64,000 bases of DNA from Frigoribacterium sp. PhB116 (GCF_004364285.1 NZ_SOBE01000002.1:558001-622000), one strand, 5' to 3'. Shown: positions 8,681-18,550, counted from the first letter of the stretch. The notes: generated by a model from the letters alone, not told the origin. Made by a program: numbers and translations.

Positions 8681-8824
8681 TCAGCAGAGAGTCCCCTCCT
8701 CTCGCGGGCCGACGGCCCGGCTCGGAGCAGCGGCGTCCCGTCCCGGTGCCGGCCGTGTGGCCCGGGGCCGAGTGTTCTGCGTCAGGCGCGGGCCGATGTC
8801 CGCGGTCGGGACGATGATGAGCCG

Positions 8825-9508
8825 GTGTCAGCCGTTCACCCGACGCTCCCGTCACCGTCGTCGCAGCCGTCCCCCCTGCCTCCCGTGGCGCCGCCGTCCC
8901 TCGGCGCGTGGGGGCTCGACGTCGTCGACGAGCTGCTGATCGTCGGCGGGCTCGACCCGGACGCCGCCGTCTGGCAGGTCCGCGACCGCTCCGGCGACGA
9001 GTGGGCCGTGAAGGCGACCCGGCGCGACTGCCGGTTCGGCCTCGCGCTCGCCGCCGCCCTCGGTCCCGACTCCGGCGTCGTCGCCCCGCTCCCCACCCGG
9101 ACGGGCGACCACTGGGCCGAGTGCGACGGCCTGCTCGTCTCGGTCTCTCCCTGGATCCTCGGCGACGACGCCGCCGAAGAGGGCCGGGGCCTCGACCTCG
9201 ACCAGTGGGCCGAGCTCGGTGCCGTCGTCCGTCGGGTGCACGACCAGCCGCCTCCCGCGTCCGTCGCCCCGCTGCGGCAGGGCGTCAAGCGGACCGGCCG
9301 CCGGGCCCGCGTGCGCCTCCGCGACCTCGACGCCCGCTTCGTCGGCGCGGGCCAGGCCCCCGGCGTCGACCCCGAGCTGGGCCAGACCAACCCCGACTAC
9401 AACGGCATCATGGCGCTCGCCGTCATCTCGGTGCTGCCGATGGTGGCGCTCTTCCTGGCGTTCCAGCGGTTCTTCGTGCAGGGCTTCGTGCGCAGCGGGG
9501 TGCGGTAG
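8825..9508 (+). pseudogene. chimeric ORF: phosphotransferase-like fragment joined to the C-terminal tail of a sugar ABC permease
   Basis: About 227 codons if translation starts at GTG 8825; no good ribosome site is visible. Residues up to about 175 look like part of an aminoglycoside-phosphotransferase-type kinase (WQVRDRSGDEWAVKATRRD resembling the nucleotide-binding strand and lysine, then LGAVVRRVHDQPPP). The HxD catalytic loop and DxD motif are absent. The last 41 residues (from about 9384), beginning GQTNPDYNGIMALAVISVLP and ending FFVQGFVRSGV, are characteristic of the last transmembrane helix and tail of MalG-type permeases. The junction lies near 9350-9384. I read this as a deletion or recombination scar; a small functional fusion is less likely. 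Confidence 0.6.
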
Positions 9509-9574
9509 CGGCGAGGTGCGCAGGTGTGCGGGCAGCCCGACCGGGCTCCCCGCCTGGCTCCCGGCGGTGCGCCG

Positions 9575-9580
9575 TATGAT
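9575..9580 (+). promoter_or_regulatory. -10 box TATGAT for the acyl-CoA synthetase gene
   Basis: TATGAT is followed by a leader of about 40 bases containing GGAG (around 9606-9614) before ATG 9625, so this transcript is leadered. Confidence 0.45.
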
Positions 9581-9624
9581 CCGACCAGGATCACCACTCG
9601 TCAACGGAGACGGAGCACACCGGC

Positions 9625-11265
9625 ATGACCTCGAACGCCACAGCCACGAACGCACCAGCCACCGGCCCTTCCACCCCGACCGGCTACGCGACGGCCTCGG
9701 TCGCCGCGATCCTCAGCGAGGCGGCTGCCCGGTACCCCGACGACGTCGCGGTCGTCGTCGGCCCGCAGCGCACCACCTACCGCGAGCTCTGGCAGCAGTC
9801 GCTCGCCTACGCCGGCGCGCTCCGAGCCCGCGGCGTCGGCGAGGGCGACCGGGTCGCGATGCTCGTCCCGAACGTCGCCGACTTCGCCCGCGTCTACTAC
9901 GCGACCCTCGCGCTGGGGGCGGTGGTCGTGCCCGTGCACGCGCTGCTCAAGCGCCACGAGATCGAGTACGTGCTGGGCGACAGCGGGTCGTCGCTGCTCG
10001 TCTGTGCGGCTCCGCTGCTGCCCGAGGGCGCGGCCGGGGCCCAGCTGGCGGGAGTGGACGTCGTGACGGTGCTCGCGCCTCCGGCGACCGACGCCGGCAC
10101 GGCCGTCGTGCCCCCGGCGCCCGACCGCCTCGAGTCGCTCGCCGCCGAGGCCGAGCCGCTGACGACCTACGTGCCGCGGCACCCGTTCGACACGGCGACG
10201 ATCCTCTACACGAGCGGCACCACCGGCCAGCCGAAGGGCGCCGAGGGCTCGCACTTCGCGCTGCTGCAGCAGGTCGACACGAACCTGATGAGCACTTTCG
10301 ACATGCGCCGGGGCGACGTGCTGCTCGGCGCCCTGCCCCTGTTCCACACCTTCGGGCAGACCTGCACGATGAACACCGGGTTCCGGGCCGGCGCGACGAT
10401 CGTCATGCTGCCGAAGTTCGACGGCGACGCGGCGCTCGCGGCCATGGTCGAGCACGGCTGCGAGGTGTTCATGGGCGTGCCGACGATGTACATGGCCCTG
10501 CTCGACGCCGCGACGCGGTCGGAGGCGCGACCGCCGCTCCGGTACGCGATCTCGGGCGGCGCCTCCCTGCCGCTGGCGGTCCTGGCGAAGTTCGAGCAGG
10601 TCTACGGCGCCCCGGTGCACGAGGGCTACGGGCTGACCGAGACGTCGCCGGTGGCGACGTTCAACCACGTGGGACGGCCCCCGCGGCCCGGCACCATCGG
10701 CACCCCGATCTGGGGCGTCGACGTCGAGGTCGCCGACTCGTCGGTCGAGGACAGGATCGTCCTGCTGCCGCACGGCGAGATCGGCGAGATCGTCGTCCGC
10801 GGCCACAACCTGATGAACGGCTACCTCGACCGGCCCGAGGACACGGCGAAGGCGATCGTCGACGGCTGGTTCCGCACCGGCGACCTCGGGACCAAGGACG
10901 ACGACGACTACCTCACCGTCGTCGACCGGACCAAGGACATGATCATCCGCAACGGCTACAACGTGTACCCGCGCCAGGTCGAGGAGGTGCTCGCCCAGCA
11001 CCCCGACGTGACCATGGCCGCGGTCTTCGGCGTGCCGCACGAGACGCACGGGCAGGAGATCGAGGCGGCCGTCGTGCTGCGCGCGGGCGCGACCGTCGCG
11101 CCCGAGGAGCTGGTCGCCTTCGTCTCGGACGAGATCGCCGCGTACAAGTTCCCCCGCGTGGTGCACGTCGTCGACGCCCTGCCCCTCGGCCCGAGCGGCA
11201 AGGTGCTGAAGCGCGACCTCGTCGCGCGGTTCGGGGCGCAGGAGGCGGCCGTCACGCCGTCCTGA
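9625..11265 (+). CDS. AMP-forming acyl-CoA synthetase (fatty-acid-CoA ligase type)
   Basis: 546 aa member of the ANL superfamily. It should activate a carboxylic acid to an acyl-AMP and then to an acyl-CoA. The P-loop TILYTSGTTGQPKG is at about residues 191-204, the adenine-binding motif is GYGLTETSP, and the hinge DLGTKDDDDYLTVVDRTKD follows. The catalytic lysine is in the C-terminal PSGKVLKRDL. Length and sequence fit medium/long-chain fatty-acid ligases better than acetyl- or propionyl-CoA synthetases, which are about 100 residues longer. It lies two genes upstream of the methylcitrate operon, so a role in feeding odd-chain or branched acids into propionyl-CoA is plausible but unproven. 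Confidence 0.9.
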   Translation: MTSNATATNAPATGPSTPTGYATASVAAILSEAAARYPDDVAVVVGPQRTTYRELWQQSLAYAGALRARGVGEGDRVAMLVPNVADFARVYYATLALGAVVVPVHALLKRHEIEYVLGDSGSSLLVCAAPLLPEGAAGAQLAGVDVVTVLAPPATDAGTAVVPPAPDRLESLAAEAEPLTTYVPRHPFDTATILYTSGTTGQPKGAEGSHFALLQQVDTNLMSTFDMRRGDVLLGALPLFHTFGQTCTMNTGFRAGATIVMLPKFDGDAALAAMVEHGCEVFMGVPTMYMALLDAATRSEARPPLRYAISGGASLPLAVLAKFEQVYGAPVHEGYGLTETSPVATFNHVGRPPRPGTIGTPIWGVDVEVADSSVEDRIVLLPHGEIGEIVVRGHNLMNGYLDRPEDTAKAIVDGWFRTGDLGTKDDDDYLTVVDRTKDMIIRNGYNVYPRQVEEVLAQHPDVTMAAVFGVPHETHGQEIEAAVVLRAGATVAPEELVAFVSDEIAAYKFPRVVHVVDALPLGPSGKVLKRDLVARFGAQEAAVTPS

Positions 11266-11313
11266 CCGCTCGCGCCCCCGGCACGTCCCGTCCGAGGCCC
11301 TCGGCGGGGTCGG

Positions 11314-11319
11314 TACGAT
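11314..11319 (+). promoter_or_regulatory. -10 box TACGAT, leaderless start of the EamA transporter gene
   Basis: TACGAT with a 6-base gap to GTG 11326; no ribosome-binding site is present. Confidence 0.6.
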
Positions 11320-11325
11320 CGGCGC

Positions 11326-12324
11326 GTGATCGGCATCGTGCTCGCGGCACTGCTCTGGGGCACCACCGGCACGGCGGCGAGCCTGCTGCCCGCGTCGGTC
11401 AGCCCGCTCGCGACGGGTGCGGCGACGATGTGCGTCGGCGGCCTGCTCCTCGCGCTGACCGCACCGAAGCAGGCCGCGGCGGTGTTCCGAGGAGGCGGTG
11501 CCTCCTGGCGCTGGATCGTCCCGGGAGCGCTCGCGGTCGTCGCGTACCCGCTCGCGTTCTACTCGTCGATGTCGCTGGCCGGGGTCGCCGTCGGCAACGT
11601 GGTCTCGCTCGGGACGGCACCTCTCTTCGCGGCGCTGCTCGAGCGGCTGCTCGACCCGGCCGTGCGTCGGCGACGGCTCGACCGGCGCTGGGCGGCCTCG
11701 GCCGGCGCGGCCGTCGTCGGGGTCGCACTGCTCGCGGCGTTCGGGCACGACGAGCAGCCCCGCGACGTCGACTTCGGCTTCGTCGCCGGTCCCGGTCAGG
11801 CTGCGGCCGCCGGCCTGCAGCCGACGTCGACGTTCCTGGCCGGGGTCGCGCTCGGCCTGCTCGCCGGTCTCGCGTACGCGACCTACACGTACACGGCGGG
11901 CCGCCTCCTCGATCTCGGGCACAGCTCGCGCGGCTCGATGGCCGCGCAGTTCGGCGCCGGGGCCGTCGTCCTGCTGCCGGTGCTGCTGCTGACGGGCGCG
12001 CCGATCGTCGAGACGGGCAGCTCGGTCGGCGTGCACCTCTATCTCGCGCTCGGGCCGATGTTCGTCGCGTACCTGCTGTTCGGGGCGGGGCTCCGCACCG
12101 TGTCCAGCTCGCGGGCCACGACGGTCACGCTGCTCGAGCCCGTCGTCGCGACGCTGCTCGCGGTGCTCGTCGTGGGGGAGCGGCTGGCCCCGCCGGGGTG
12201 GCTCGGCCTCGCGTTCGTCCTCGCCGGCGTCGCGGCCGTCGTGACGTCACGGCCGACGCCGCCGATGCCGCCGACGCCGCCGGAGCCCGATGCCCCTCGA
12301 CGGTCGGTCGGCTCCGACGCCTAG
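11326..12324 (+). CDS. EamA/DMT-family transporter, about 10 transmembrane helices
   Basis: 332 aa integral membrane protein made of two EamA repeats. Hydrophobic helices begin at the first residue ([18 protein letters not shown], the family start) and the second repeat begins near residue 165 ([20 protein letters not shown]). The end carries the usual [20 protein letters not shown] block, then a Pro-rich tail. Members export amino acids, metabolites or drugs; the substrate here is unknown. GTG 11326 is chosen from the leaderless -10 box. It is transcribed in the same direction as the acyl-CoA ligase and prpD but has its own promoter, and prpD begins 11 bases after its stop. Confidence 0.9.
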   Translation: MIGIVLAALLWGTTGTAASLLPASVSPLATGAATMCVGGLLLALTAPKQAAAVFRGGGASWRWIVPGALAVVAYPLAFYSSMSLAGVAVGNVVSLGTAPLFAALLERLLDPAVRRRRLDRRWAASAGAAVVGVALLAAFGHDEQPRDVDFGFVAGPGQAAAAGLQPTSTFLAGVALGLLAGLAYATYTYTAGRLLDLGHSSRGSMAAQFGAGAVVLLPVLLLTGAPIVETGSSVGVHLYLALGPMFVAYLLFGAGLRTVSSSRATTVTLLEPVVATLLAVLVVGERLAPPGWLGLAFVLAGVAAVVTSRPTPPMPPTPPEPDAPRRSVGSDA

Positions 12325-12327
12325 GGT
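12322..12327 (+). promoter_or_regulatory. -10 box TAGGGT, leaderless start of prpD
   Basis: TAGGGT overlaps the stop codon of the transporter gene and lies 7 bases before GTG 12335. Confidence 0.55.
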
Positions 12328-12334
12328 GGGTCGG

Positions 12335-14008
12335 GTGATGCTCATCGACGTGCACGTCCACCGTTCCGACGACCCGCTCGCGCGGCACGACGAGCTGGCC
12401 CACCGGCTGGCCTCGGTCGCGGTCGATCCCGTGGCGGTCGACGACGACGTGGCCGAGATGGTGGTCAACCGTGTCATCGACAACGCGGCCGTCGCCGTCG
12501 CGAGCCTCGGCCGGGCGCCCGTCGTCGCGGCCCGGGCGCAGGCCGCCGCGCGGCTGCAGCACCGCGCCCGGCACGCCGGGGCCGGACGGGGAGACAGCGG
12601 ACACGGCGGCAGCGGACACGGCGACAGCCGCGCCGACACGGCCGACCGCCCGGAGAGCACCCTGCACGCCGCGGGCCCGGCCGGCATCGCCAGCTCGGAC
12701 GCCCGCAGCCCGCGCGCCGGCTCGACCGTCTTCGGCCTCGACCCCGAGCTGCGCGTCCAGCCCGAGTGGGCGGCCTGGGCGAACGGCGTCGCCGTGCGCG
12801 AGCTCGACTACCACGACACGTTCCTCGCCGCCGAGTACTCGCACCCCGGCGACAACATCCCGCCCGTGCTCGCCGTCGCGCAGCACGTCGGCGCCGACGG
12901 CGAGCAGCTGGTCCGCGGCATCGCGGCCGGCTACGAGCTGCAGATCGACCTCGCCCGCGCGATCAGCCTGCACGCGCACAAGATCGACCACGTGGCGCAC
13001 CTCGGCCCGAGCGCGGCTGGCGGCATCGCGGCGCTGCTCGGCCTCGACGTCGAGCGCGCCGCACAGGCGATCGCCCAGGCGCTGCACACGACCACGGCCA
13101 CGCGGCAGTCGCGCAAGGGCCTCATCTCGACCTGGAAGGCCTACGCGCCCGCCTTCGCCGGCAAGCAGGCGATCGAGGCGATCGACCGGGCGCTGCGCGG
13201 CCAGACCAGCCCGAGCCCGATCTGGGAGGGGGAGGACGGCGTGGTCGCCCGCCTGCTCGACGGCCCCGACGCGCGCTACTCCGTGCCGCTGCCCGGCCCC
13301 GGCGAGGCGAAGCGGGCGATCCTCGACAGCTACACGAAGGAGCACAGCGCCGAGTACCAGGCCCAGGCCTGGATCGACCTCGCCCGCCGTCTCGGCCGCG
13401 AACGACCCGAGCTGCGCGACCCGGCCGCGGTGCGGAGCATCGTCCTGCACACCAGCCACCACACGCACGTGGTGATCGGCTCGGGCGCCGGCGACCCCCA
13501 GAAGTACGACCCGACCGCCAGCCGCGAGACGCTCGACCACTCGATCCCCTACATCGTCGCCGTCGCCCTGCAGGACGGCGAATGGCACCACGAGCGCAGC
13601 TACGCGCCCGAGCGCGCGCAGCGCTCCGACACGGTCGAGCTCTGGAGGCGGATCACGACCGCCGAGGACGCCGAGTGGACCCGGCGCTACCACTCCGCCG
13701 ACCCGGCCGAGAAGGCGTTCGGCGGGCGCATCGAGGTCGAGTTCACCGACGGCTCGCGTCTCGTCGACGAGATCGCCGTGGCCGACGCGCACCCGCTCGG
13801 TGCGCGGCCGTTCGCCCGCGAGGACTACGTGCGGAAGTTCCGCACGCTGGCCGAGGGGGTGCTGGCGCAGGAGGAGGTGGAGCGGTTCCTGGGGCTGGCG
13901 ACGCGCCTCCGCACGCTCGAGCCGCACGAGCTCGCCGGGCTGACGCTCACGCCCCCGGCGGGCTCGCTCGACCAGGCCGACGCGGCCTCGCCCGACGGGC
14001 TGTTCTGA
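12335..14008 (+). CDS. prpD: 2-methylcitrate dehydratase PrpD
   Basis: About 557 aa. Dehydrates 2-methylcitrate in the methylcitrate cycle for propionyl-CoA. MmgE/PrpD family blocks are present: [57 protein letters not shown] and [14 protein letters not shown] 12335 fits the leaderless promoter; the next codon, ATG 12338, would differ by one residue. An insert of roughly 45-50 residues (about residues 75-125) separates the first helix from the conserved WAAWANG region. It is rich in Gly, Ser, His and Asp with [10 protein letters not shown] repeats, and is longer than I expect for the family. The stop overlaps the prpB start (TGATG), showing translational coupling. Confidence 0.94.
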   Translation: MMLIDVHVHRSDDPLARHDELAHRLASVAVDPVAVDDDVAEMVVNRVIDNAAVAVASLGRAPVVAARAQAAARLQHRARHAGAGRGDSGHGGSGHGDSRADTADRPESTLHAAGPAGIASSDARSPRAGSTVFGLDPELRVQPEWAAWANGVAVRELDYHDTFLAAEYSHPGDNIPPVLAVAQHVGADGEQLVRGIAAGYELQIDLARAISLHAHKIDHVAHLGPSAAGGIAALLGLDVERAAQAIAQALHTTTATRQSRKGLISTWKAYAPAFAGKQAIEAIDRALRGQTSPSPIWEGEDGVVARLLDGPDARYSVPLPGPGEAKRAILDSYTKEHSAEYQAQAWIDLARRLGRERPELRDPAAVRSIVLHTSHHTHVVIGSGAGDPQKYDPTASRETLDHSIPYIVAVALQDGEWHHERSYAPERAQRSDTVELWRRITTAEDAEWTRRYHSADPAEKAFGGRIEVEFTDGSRLVDEIAVADAHPLGARPFAREDYVRKFRTLAEGVLAQEEVERFLGLATRLRTLEPHELAGLTLTPPAGSLDQADAASPDGLF

Positions 14009-14907
14009 TGCTGTACTCGACGACGACGCCGGCCGAGAAGCGGCGCCGGCTCCGCGAGGCGCTCGCCGGTGACCGGCTCGTGCGCCTGCCCGGCGCGTTC
14101 AACCCGCTCAGCGCGCGGCTGATCGAGCGGAAGGGCTTCGAGGGCGTCTACGTCTCGGGCGCGGTCGTCGCGGCCGACCTGGGGCTGCCCGACATCGGCC
14201 TCACGACGCTGACCGAGGTCGCGACCCGGGCCGGCCAGATCGCGCGGATGACCGACCTGCCGACGCTCGTCGACGCCGACACGGGCTTCGGCGAGCCGAT
14301 GAACGTCGCCCGCACCGTGCAGACGATGGAGGACGCCGGGCTCGCCGGCCTGCACGTCGAGGACCAGGTGAACCCCAAGCGCTGCGGCCACCTCGACGGC
14401 AAGCAGGTCGTCGGCCTCGACACGGCCGTCAAGCGGGTCCGCGCCGCCGTCGAGGGCCGCCGCGACCCCGACTTCCTCGTGATGGCCCGCACCGACGTCC
14501 GCGCGGTCGAGGGCTTCGACGTCGCGGTCGACCGGGCGAAGGCGCTCGTGGACGCGGGCGCCGACGCGATCTTCCCGGAGGCGCTGACCGGCCTGGCCGA
14601 GTTCGAGGCCGTGGCCGAGGCGGTCGACGTGCCGGTCCTCGCGAACATGACCGAGTTCGGCAAGGGCGAGCTGCACACGACCGAGCAGCTGCGGAGCGCG
14701 GGGGTGCGGATGGTCATCTGGCCGGTGACGCTGCTGCGCCTCGCGATGGGCGAGGCCGGGCGCGGGCTCGACGAGCTCGCCGCGACCGGCACCCAGGTGC
14801 CCCTCCTCGACCGCATGCAGCACCGCGCCGACCTCTACGACCTCGTCGACTACGAGGGCTACTCTGCCTTCGACGGCGGCGTTTTCGACTTCACGGTCGA
14901 GCGCTGA
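14008..14907 (+). CDS. prpB: 2-methylisocitrate lyase PrpB
   Basis: 299 aa. Cleaves 2-methylisocitrate to pyruvate and succinate. It belongs to the isocitrate lyase/PEP mutase superfamily. The catalytic motif KRCGH lies at residues 124-128 with the active cysteine at 126. The metal-binding region VDADTGFGEP and LVMARTDVRAVEG are also intact. The ATG overlaps the prpD stop. A long open frame extends upstream in this phase through prpD but is antisense-like shadow coding, not protein. Second gene of the prpDBC operon. Confidence 0.96.
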   Translation: MLYSTTTPAEKRRRLREALAGDRLVRLPGAFNPLSARLIERKGFEGVYVSGAVVAADLGLPDIGLTTLTEVATRAGQIARMTDLPTLVDADTGFGEPMNVARTVQTMEDAGLAGLHVEDQVNPKRCGHLDGKQVVGLDTAVKRVRAAVEGRRDPDFLVMARTDVRAVEGFDVAVDRAKALVDAGADAIFPEALTGLAEFEAVAEAVDVPVLANMTEFGKGELHTTEQLRSAGVRMVIWPVTLLRLAMGEAGRGLDELAATGTQVPLLDRMQHRADLYDLVDYEGYSAFDGGVFDFTVER

Positions 14908-14980
14908 GCCGCAGCACGACCCGCACCACCTGCCGGCACCGCCGCCGGCGCACCTCGCCTCACCTCACGAAGGAGTGACC

Positions 14981-16162
14981 ATGAGCGACACCCTCACCGC
15001 ACCTCCCGCGCCCGAGCTGCACAAGGGGCTGGCCGGCGTCGTCGTCGACCGGACCGCGGTCTCGTCGGTCGACGCGGCCAGCAACTCCCTGCTCTACCGC
15101 GGCTACCCGGTGCAGCAGCTCGCCGCCTCGTGCGAGATCGAGGACGTCGCGTACCTCCTGCTGCACGGCGAGCTGCCGACGCCCGAGCAGCGGTCCGTGT
15201 TCGACGCCGAGCTGCGGGCGGCGCGTCCGCTCGCGCCGGGGCTGCAGCACGTCATCGACCTGATCCCCACGTCGGCGCACCCGATGGACGTCGTCCGCAC
15301 GGCCATCAGCGCCCTCGGCGCCGCGGAGCCCGAGCCGAGCAGCGCCCCGGGCGAGCACGACCCCGCCGACACCCGGCGCCTCGCGACGCGGCTGTTCGGC
15401 GCCCTGCCCGCGGTCATCGCCTACGACCAGCGCAGGAGGCGCGACCTGCCTCCCGTGGCGCCCCGCGACGACCTGGGCTACAGCGCCGACTTCCTCCGGC
15501 AGGTGTTCGGGCGCGAGGCCGACGACCTCGACGTGCGGGCGTTCGACACGTCGATGGTGCTGTACGCCGAGCACTCGTTCAACGCGTCGACCTTCACGGC
15601 GAGGGTCGTCGCGTCGACGCTGAGCGACCTGCACTCGTCGATCGTGGCCGCGGTCGGCGCCCTCAAGGGCCCGCTGCACGGCGGTGCCAACGAGGCCGCT
15701 CTCGAGCTGCTCGTCCGGGTCGCCGACGAGGGCGGTGCCGACGGCGCCGCCGCCTGGCTCGACGGCGCCTTCTCGCGCCGCGAGAAGATCATGGGCTTCG
15801 GGCACCGCGTCTACAAGAACGGCGACAGCCGCGTGCCGACCATGGAGGAGGCGCTGGCCGGCCTCGTCGACCGGGCCCGCGCCTCCGGCGACTCCCGGGT
15901 CGACCAGCTCGCCGCCGTCTACGACGCGCTGGCCGCGGGCGTGCTCGAGCGCAAGGGGCTGAAGCCGAACGTCGACTGGCCGTCGGGCTTCGCGTACCAC
16001 CTGATGGGCTTCGACACGGCGGTGTTCACGCCGCTCTTCGTCGCGTCGCGGGTGCTCGGCTGGAGTGCCCACGTGATCGAGCAGCGCGAGGCGAACTCGC
16101 TGATCCGGCCGCTGTCGCACTACGACGGCCCGGCGCTGCGCGACGTGCCGTCGCGCGCGTAG
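14981..16162 (+). CDS. prpC: 2-methylcitrate synthase PrpC
   Basis: 393 aa citrate-synthase-family protein that condenses propionyl-CoA with oxaloacetate. Conserved blocks include SLLYRGYPVQQL, HSFNASTFTARVVAST, GPLHGGANEAA (catalytic His) and MGFGHRVYK (second catalytic His). ATG 14981 follows GAAGGAG at 14969-14975; GTG 14975 overlaps that ribosome site and is rejected. The gap to prpB is 73 bases with no promoter visible, so it is probably in the same transcript. With prpD and prpB the methylcitrate set is complete except for the aconitase-type hydratase, which must be elsewhere. No PrpR-type regulator is adjacent. Confidence 0.94.
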   Translation: MSDTLTAPPAPELHKGLAGVVVDRTAVSSVDAASNSLLYRGYPVQQLAASCEIEDVAYLLLHGELPTPEQRSVFDAELRAARPLAPGLQHVIDLIPTSAHPMDVVRTAISALGAAEPEPSSAPGEHDPADTRRLATRLFGALPAVIAYDQRRRRDLPPVAPRDDLGYSADFLRQVFGREADDLDVRAFDTSMVLYAEHSFNASTFTARVVASTLSDLHSSIVAAVGALKGPLHGGANEAALELLVRVADEGGADGAAAWLDGAFSRREKIMGFGHRVYKNGDSRVPTMEEALAGLVDRARASGDSRVDQLAAVYDALAAGVLERKGLKPNVDWPSGFAYHLMGFDTAVFTPLFVASRVLGWSAHVIEQREANSLIRPLSHYDGPALRDVPSRA

Positions 16163-16176
16163 CAGCACGCCGCAAG

Positions 16177-16275
16177 CCGCACGCGGCCGCTGCCGCCGCA
16201 CGCGGCCGCTGCCGCTACGGCCGCACGCTGCTGCTACCGCCGCACGCTGCTGCTGCTGCTGCGGCTGCGGCTGCT
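16177..16275. repeat. GC-rich imperfect tandem repeats (CGCACGCNGCNGCTGC)
   Basis: Between prpC and the following hairpin, a unit beginning CCGCACGCGGCCGCTGC is repeated about four times with variation, degenerating into GCT/GCG triplets. No gene is seen. Confidence 0.7.
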
Positions 16276-16287
16276 CCGGCGAACCGC

Positions 16288-16333
16288 GTTCCGAACCATG
16301 AACCGCGTTTTATCGCGGTTCATGGTTCGGAAC
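16288..16333. terminator. perfect 20-bp stem hairpin after the prp operon
   Basis: Arms 16288-16307 and 16314-16333 are exact reverse complements around a 6-base TTTTAT loop. It lies after prpC and before the -10 box of the next gene. There is no T-tract. Probably the terminator of the prp operon. Confidence 0.75.
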
Positions 16334-16384
16334 ACCGTTCATCGTGGAGGAAGACGGGCCCGCGCCGCACGGCCGGCACGCGCC

Positions 16385-16390
16385 TAGCGT
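16385..16390 (+). promoter_or_regulatory. -10 box TAGCGT, leaderless start
   Basis: TAGCGT with a 6-base gap to ATG 16397. The gap also contains GGAGG, but too close to the ATG to serve as a ribosome site. Confidence 0.55.
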
Positions 16391-16396
16391 GGAGGC

Positions 16397-18448
16397 ATGA
16401 CGAACCGACTCGCCGACGCCGTCAGCCCCTACCTGCGCTCGCACGCCGACAACCCCGTCGACTGGTGGCCGTGGTGCCCGGAGGCCTTCGCCGAGGCAGC
16501 CCGGCGCGACGTCCCCGTGCTCGTCTCGATCGGCTACTCGACCTGTCACTGGTGCCACGTCATGGCCCGTGAGAGCTTCAGCGACCCCGAGCTCGCGGCG
16601 CACCTGAACGAGCGGTTCGTCGCGATCAAGGTCGACCGCGAGGAGCACCCCGACGTCGACTCCAGCTACCTGGCCGCCGCCTCGGCCTTTACCCCCCAGC
16701 TCGGCTGGCCGCTCACCGTCTTCACGACGCTTGCCGGCCAGGCGTTCTTCGCCGGCACGTACTTCCCGCCGCAGCCGGTCCAGGACCACCCGGCGTTCCG
16801 GCAGGTGCTCGACGCCGTCACCGAGGCGTGGACGAGCCGACGCGGCGAGGTGGACGCGACCGCCCGCGGAGTGGCGGCGGCGCTCGCGGCCCAGCCCATG
16901 CCTCCTGCGACCGGCTCGGTCGAGCTGCCCGCGGCCTCGGCACTGTCGCACGCGGCCGCCCGCGTCGCCGCCGCCGAGGACGTCGAGCACGGCGGCTTCG
17001 GAGGTGCGCCCAAGTTCCCCGTCGCGCCGGCCCAGCTGGCACTGCTCGGGCTCGGGGCCGGGGGAGACCGCGCCGCGCTCGCCCTCGCCTCCCGGACCCT
17101 GCGGCGCATGGCGTCGTCCCCGCTGCGCGACCCGGTCGAGGGCGGCTTCTTCCGCTACTCGACACGGCGCGACTGGGGCGACCCGCACTTCGAGCGGATG
17201 CTCTACGACAACGCGCTGCTGCTCACCGCGTACTCGCGGCTGGCCCTGCTCGAGCCGGACGTGCGCGCTGAGCCTGCGCGTCCCCGTTCGGGCGAGGGCG
17301 AAGGAGGCGGTGCCCCCGTCCCGGTGACCGGGCTCGCACCGCTCGAGGTCGCGGCGGGCATCGCGGGGTTCTTGCTCACGCGCCTCCGGACGCCGCGCGG
17401 CGCCTTCGGCTCGGCGCAGGACTCGGAGAGCACGATCGACGGACGCCGTGTGGAGGGCGGGTTCTACGCACTGGACGCCGCCGAGCGCGCTCGGCACGAG
17501 GCGCCGCCCGTCGACGACAAGGTGCTGACGGGCTGGAACGGCCTGGCGATCGCGGCGCTCGCCGAGGCCGGGGCTCGACACGACCGCCCGGACTGGGTGG
17601 CGGCCGCACGTGGGGCCGCGGACGTGCTGCTCGACGAGCACGTGACCTCCGACGGGCGGCTGCTGCGCGCCTCCTCGTCGACCGGGGTGTCGGAGGCGGT
17701 GGCCACGCTCGAGGACCACGGCATGTTCGCCGAGGGACTGCTCCAGCTGACGCTGGCGACCGGCCTGCCCCGGTACGCGGTGGCCGCGCGGTCGCTGCTG
17801 GAGTCGTGCCTGACGGACGACGAGACGGCTGCGCCCTTCGCGGCGCCGGCCGGGCCGGATCCCGTGCTGCGGGCGCAGGGGACGGCCCTCGCGGCGGACC
17901 CGTCCGAGGGCGCCTACCCGTCCGGGGTCGCGGCGGCGGCCGCCGCCGCGCTCACGCTGCACCGGCTCACAGGAGACGCGCGGTGGCGTCGGGCCGCCGA
18001 GCGAGCCGTCGGGCCGGTCGCCGACGCGGCCCTCGACTCGCCCGTCGCGTACGGCACGACGTTCTCCCTGCTCGCCGAGCTCGCGGCGCCGTCGACGCAG
18101 CTGCTCGTCGTGGAGCCGTCGATCGCGGAAGCTCTGGTCGAGGACGAGCTCTCGGCTGCGGCTGCGGCTGCGCCTGCGGCGACCGAGGTGCAGTCGGTCG
18201 TGGCCGACCTCGGCGCGAGAGCTCGGCGGACCCTCGGCCCCGGCGTGCTCGTCGGCGTGGTCGACGAGGACTCCGCGGTCGCGCTGGCCGACGCCGGCTT
18301 CGAGCTCTTCGCGGGGCGCACCGCCGTGCGGGGGCACGCCACCGCGTACCTCTGTCACGACTTCGTCTGCCGCCTGCCCGTCACGGGCGTCGAGGAGCTC
18401 GATCGCGACCTCGCCGAGCAGGCCCGCTCGCAGGCTCGGGACGACTAG
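16397..18448 (+). CDS. thioredoxin-domain protein of the YyaL/SPATA20 (DUF255) family
   Basis: 683 aa, normal for the family. An N-terminal thioredoxin-like domain (residues about 1-165) starts with [21 protein letters not shown] and carries CHWC at residues 50-53 in [17 protein letters not shown] long (alpha/alpha)6-barrel-like domain resembling N-acylglucosamine epimerase follows (GGFYRYS-type block near residue 250; [20 protein letters not shown] near 375). Family members are conserved from bacteria to animals but have no agreed function. No signal peptide is seen, so it is probably cytoplasmic. It has its own promoter and is convergent with the sulfurtransferase gene. Confidence 0.92.
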   Translation: MTNRLADAVSPYLRSHADNPVDWWPWCPEAFAEAARRDVPVLVSIGYSTCHWCHVMARESFSDPELAAHLNERFVAIKVDREEHPDVDSSYLAAASAFTPQLGWPLTVFTTLAGQAFFAGTYFPPQPVQDHPAFRQVLDAVTEAWTSRRGEVDATARGVAAALAAQPMPPATGSVELPAASALSHAAARVAAAEDVEHGGFGGAPKFPVAPAQLALLGLGAGGDRAALALASRTLRRMASSPLRDPVEGGFFRYSTRRDWGDPHFERMLYDNALLLTAYSRLALLEPDVRAEPARPRSGEGEGGGAPVPVTGLAPLEVAAGIAGFLLTRLRTPRGAFGSAQDSESTIDGRRVEGGFYALDAAERARHEAPPVDDKVLTGWNGLAIAALAEAGARHDRPDWVAAARGAADVLLDEHVTSDGRLLRASSSTGVSEAVATLEDHGMFAEGLLQLTLATGLPRYAVAARSLLESCLTDDETAAPFAAPAGPDPVLRAQGTALAADPSEGAYPSGVAAAAAAALTLHRLTGDARWRRAAERAVGPVADAALDSPVAYGTTFSLLAELAAPSTQLLVVEPSIAEALVEDELSAAAAAAPAATEVQSVVADLGARARRTLGPGVLVGVVDEDSAVALADAGFELFAGRTAVRGHATAYLCHDFVCRLPVTGVEELDRDLAEQARSQARDD

Positions 18449-18469
18449 GCGCCTTCGCCTGCAGATCTT

Positions 18470-18543
18470 GTCGAGGGCGGGTCTTCCGGGTCGAGGGCGG
18501 GTCCCACCCGACCCGCCCTCGACCCGGAATGCCCGCCCTCGAC
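18470..18543. terminator. nested hairpin built from the GTCGAGGGCGGGTC unit
   Basis: The outer stem is 12 bp (18470-18481 with 18532-18543). The inner stem is a perfect 20 bp (18484-18503 with 18510-18529) around a 6-base loop. It lies between converging genes. A sister structure made of the same unit lies at 53268-53337. Confidence 0.75.
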
Positions 18544-18550
18544 GGTGGTG

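Noticed and set aside
9219-12338. 1039-codon plus-strand frame and an 811-codon minus-strand frame over the acyl-CoA ligase/transporter region
   Set aside because: Both are Arg/Ala/Gly-rich shadows of the acyl-CoA synthetase and EamA genes.
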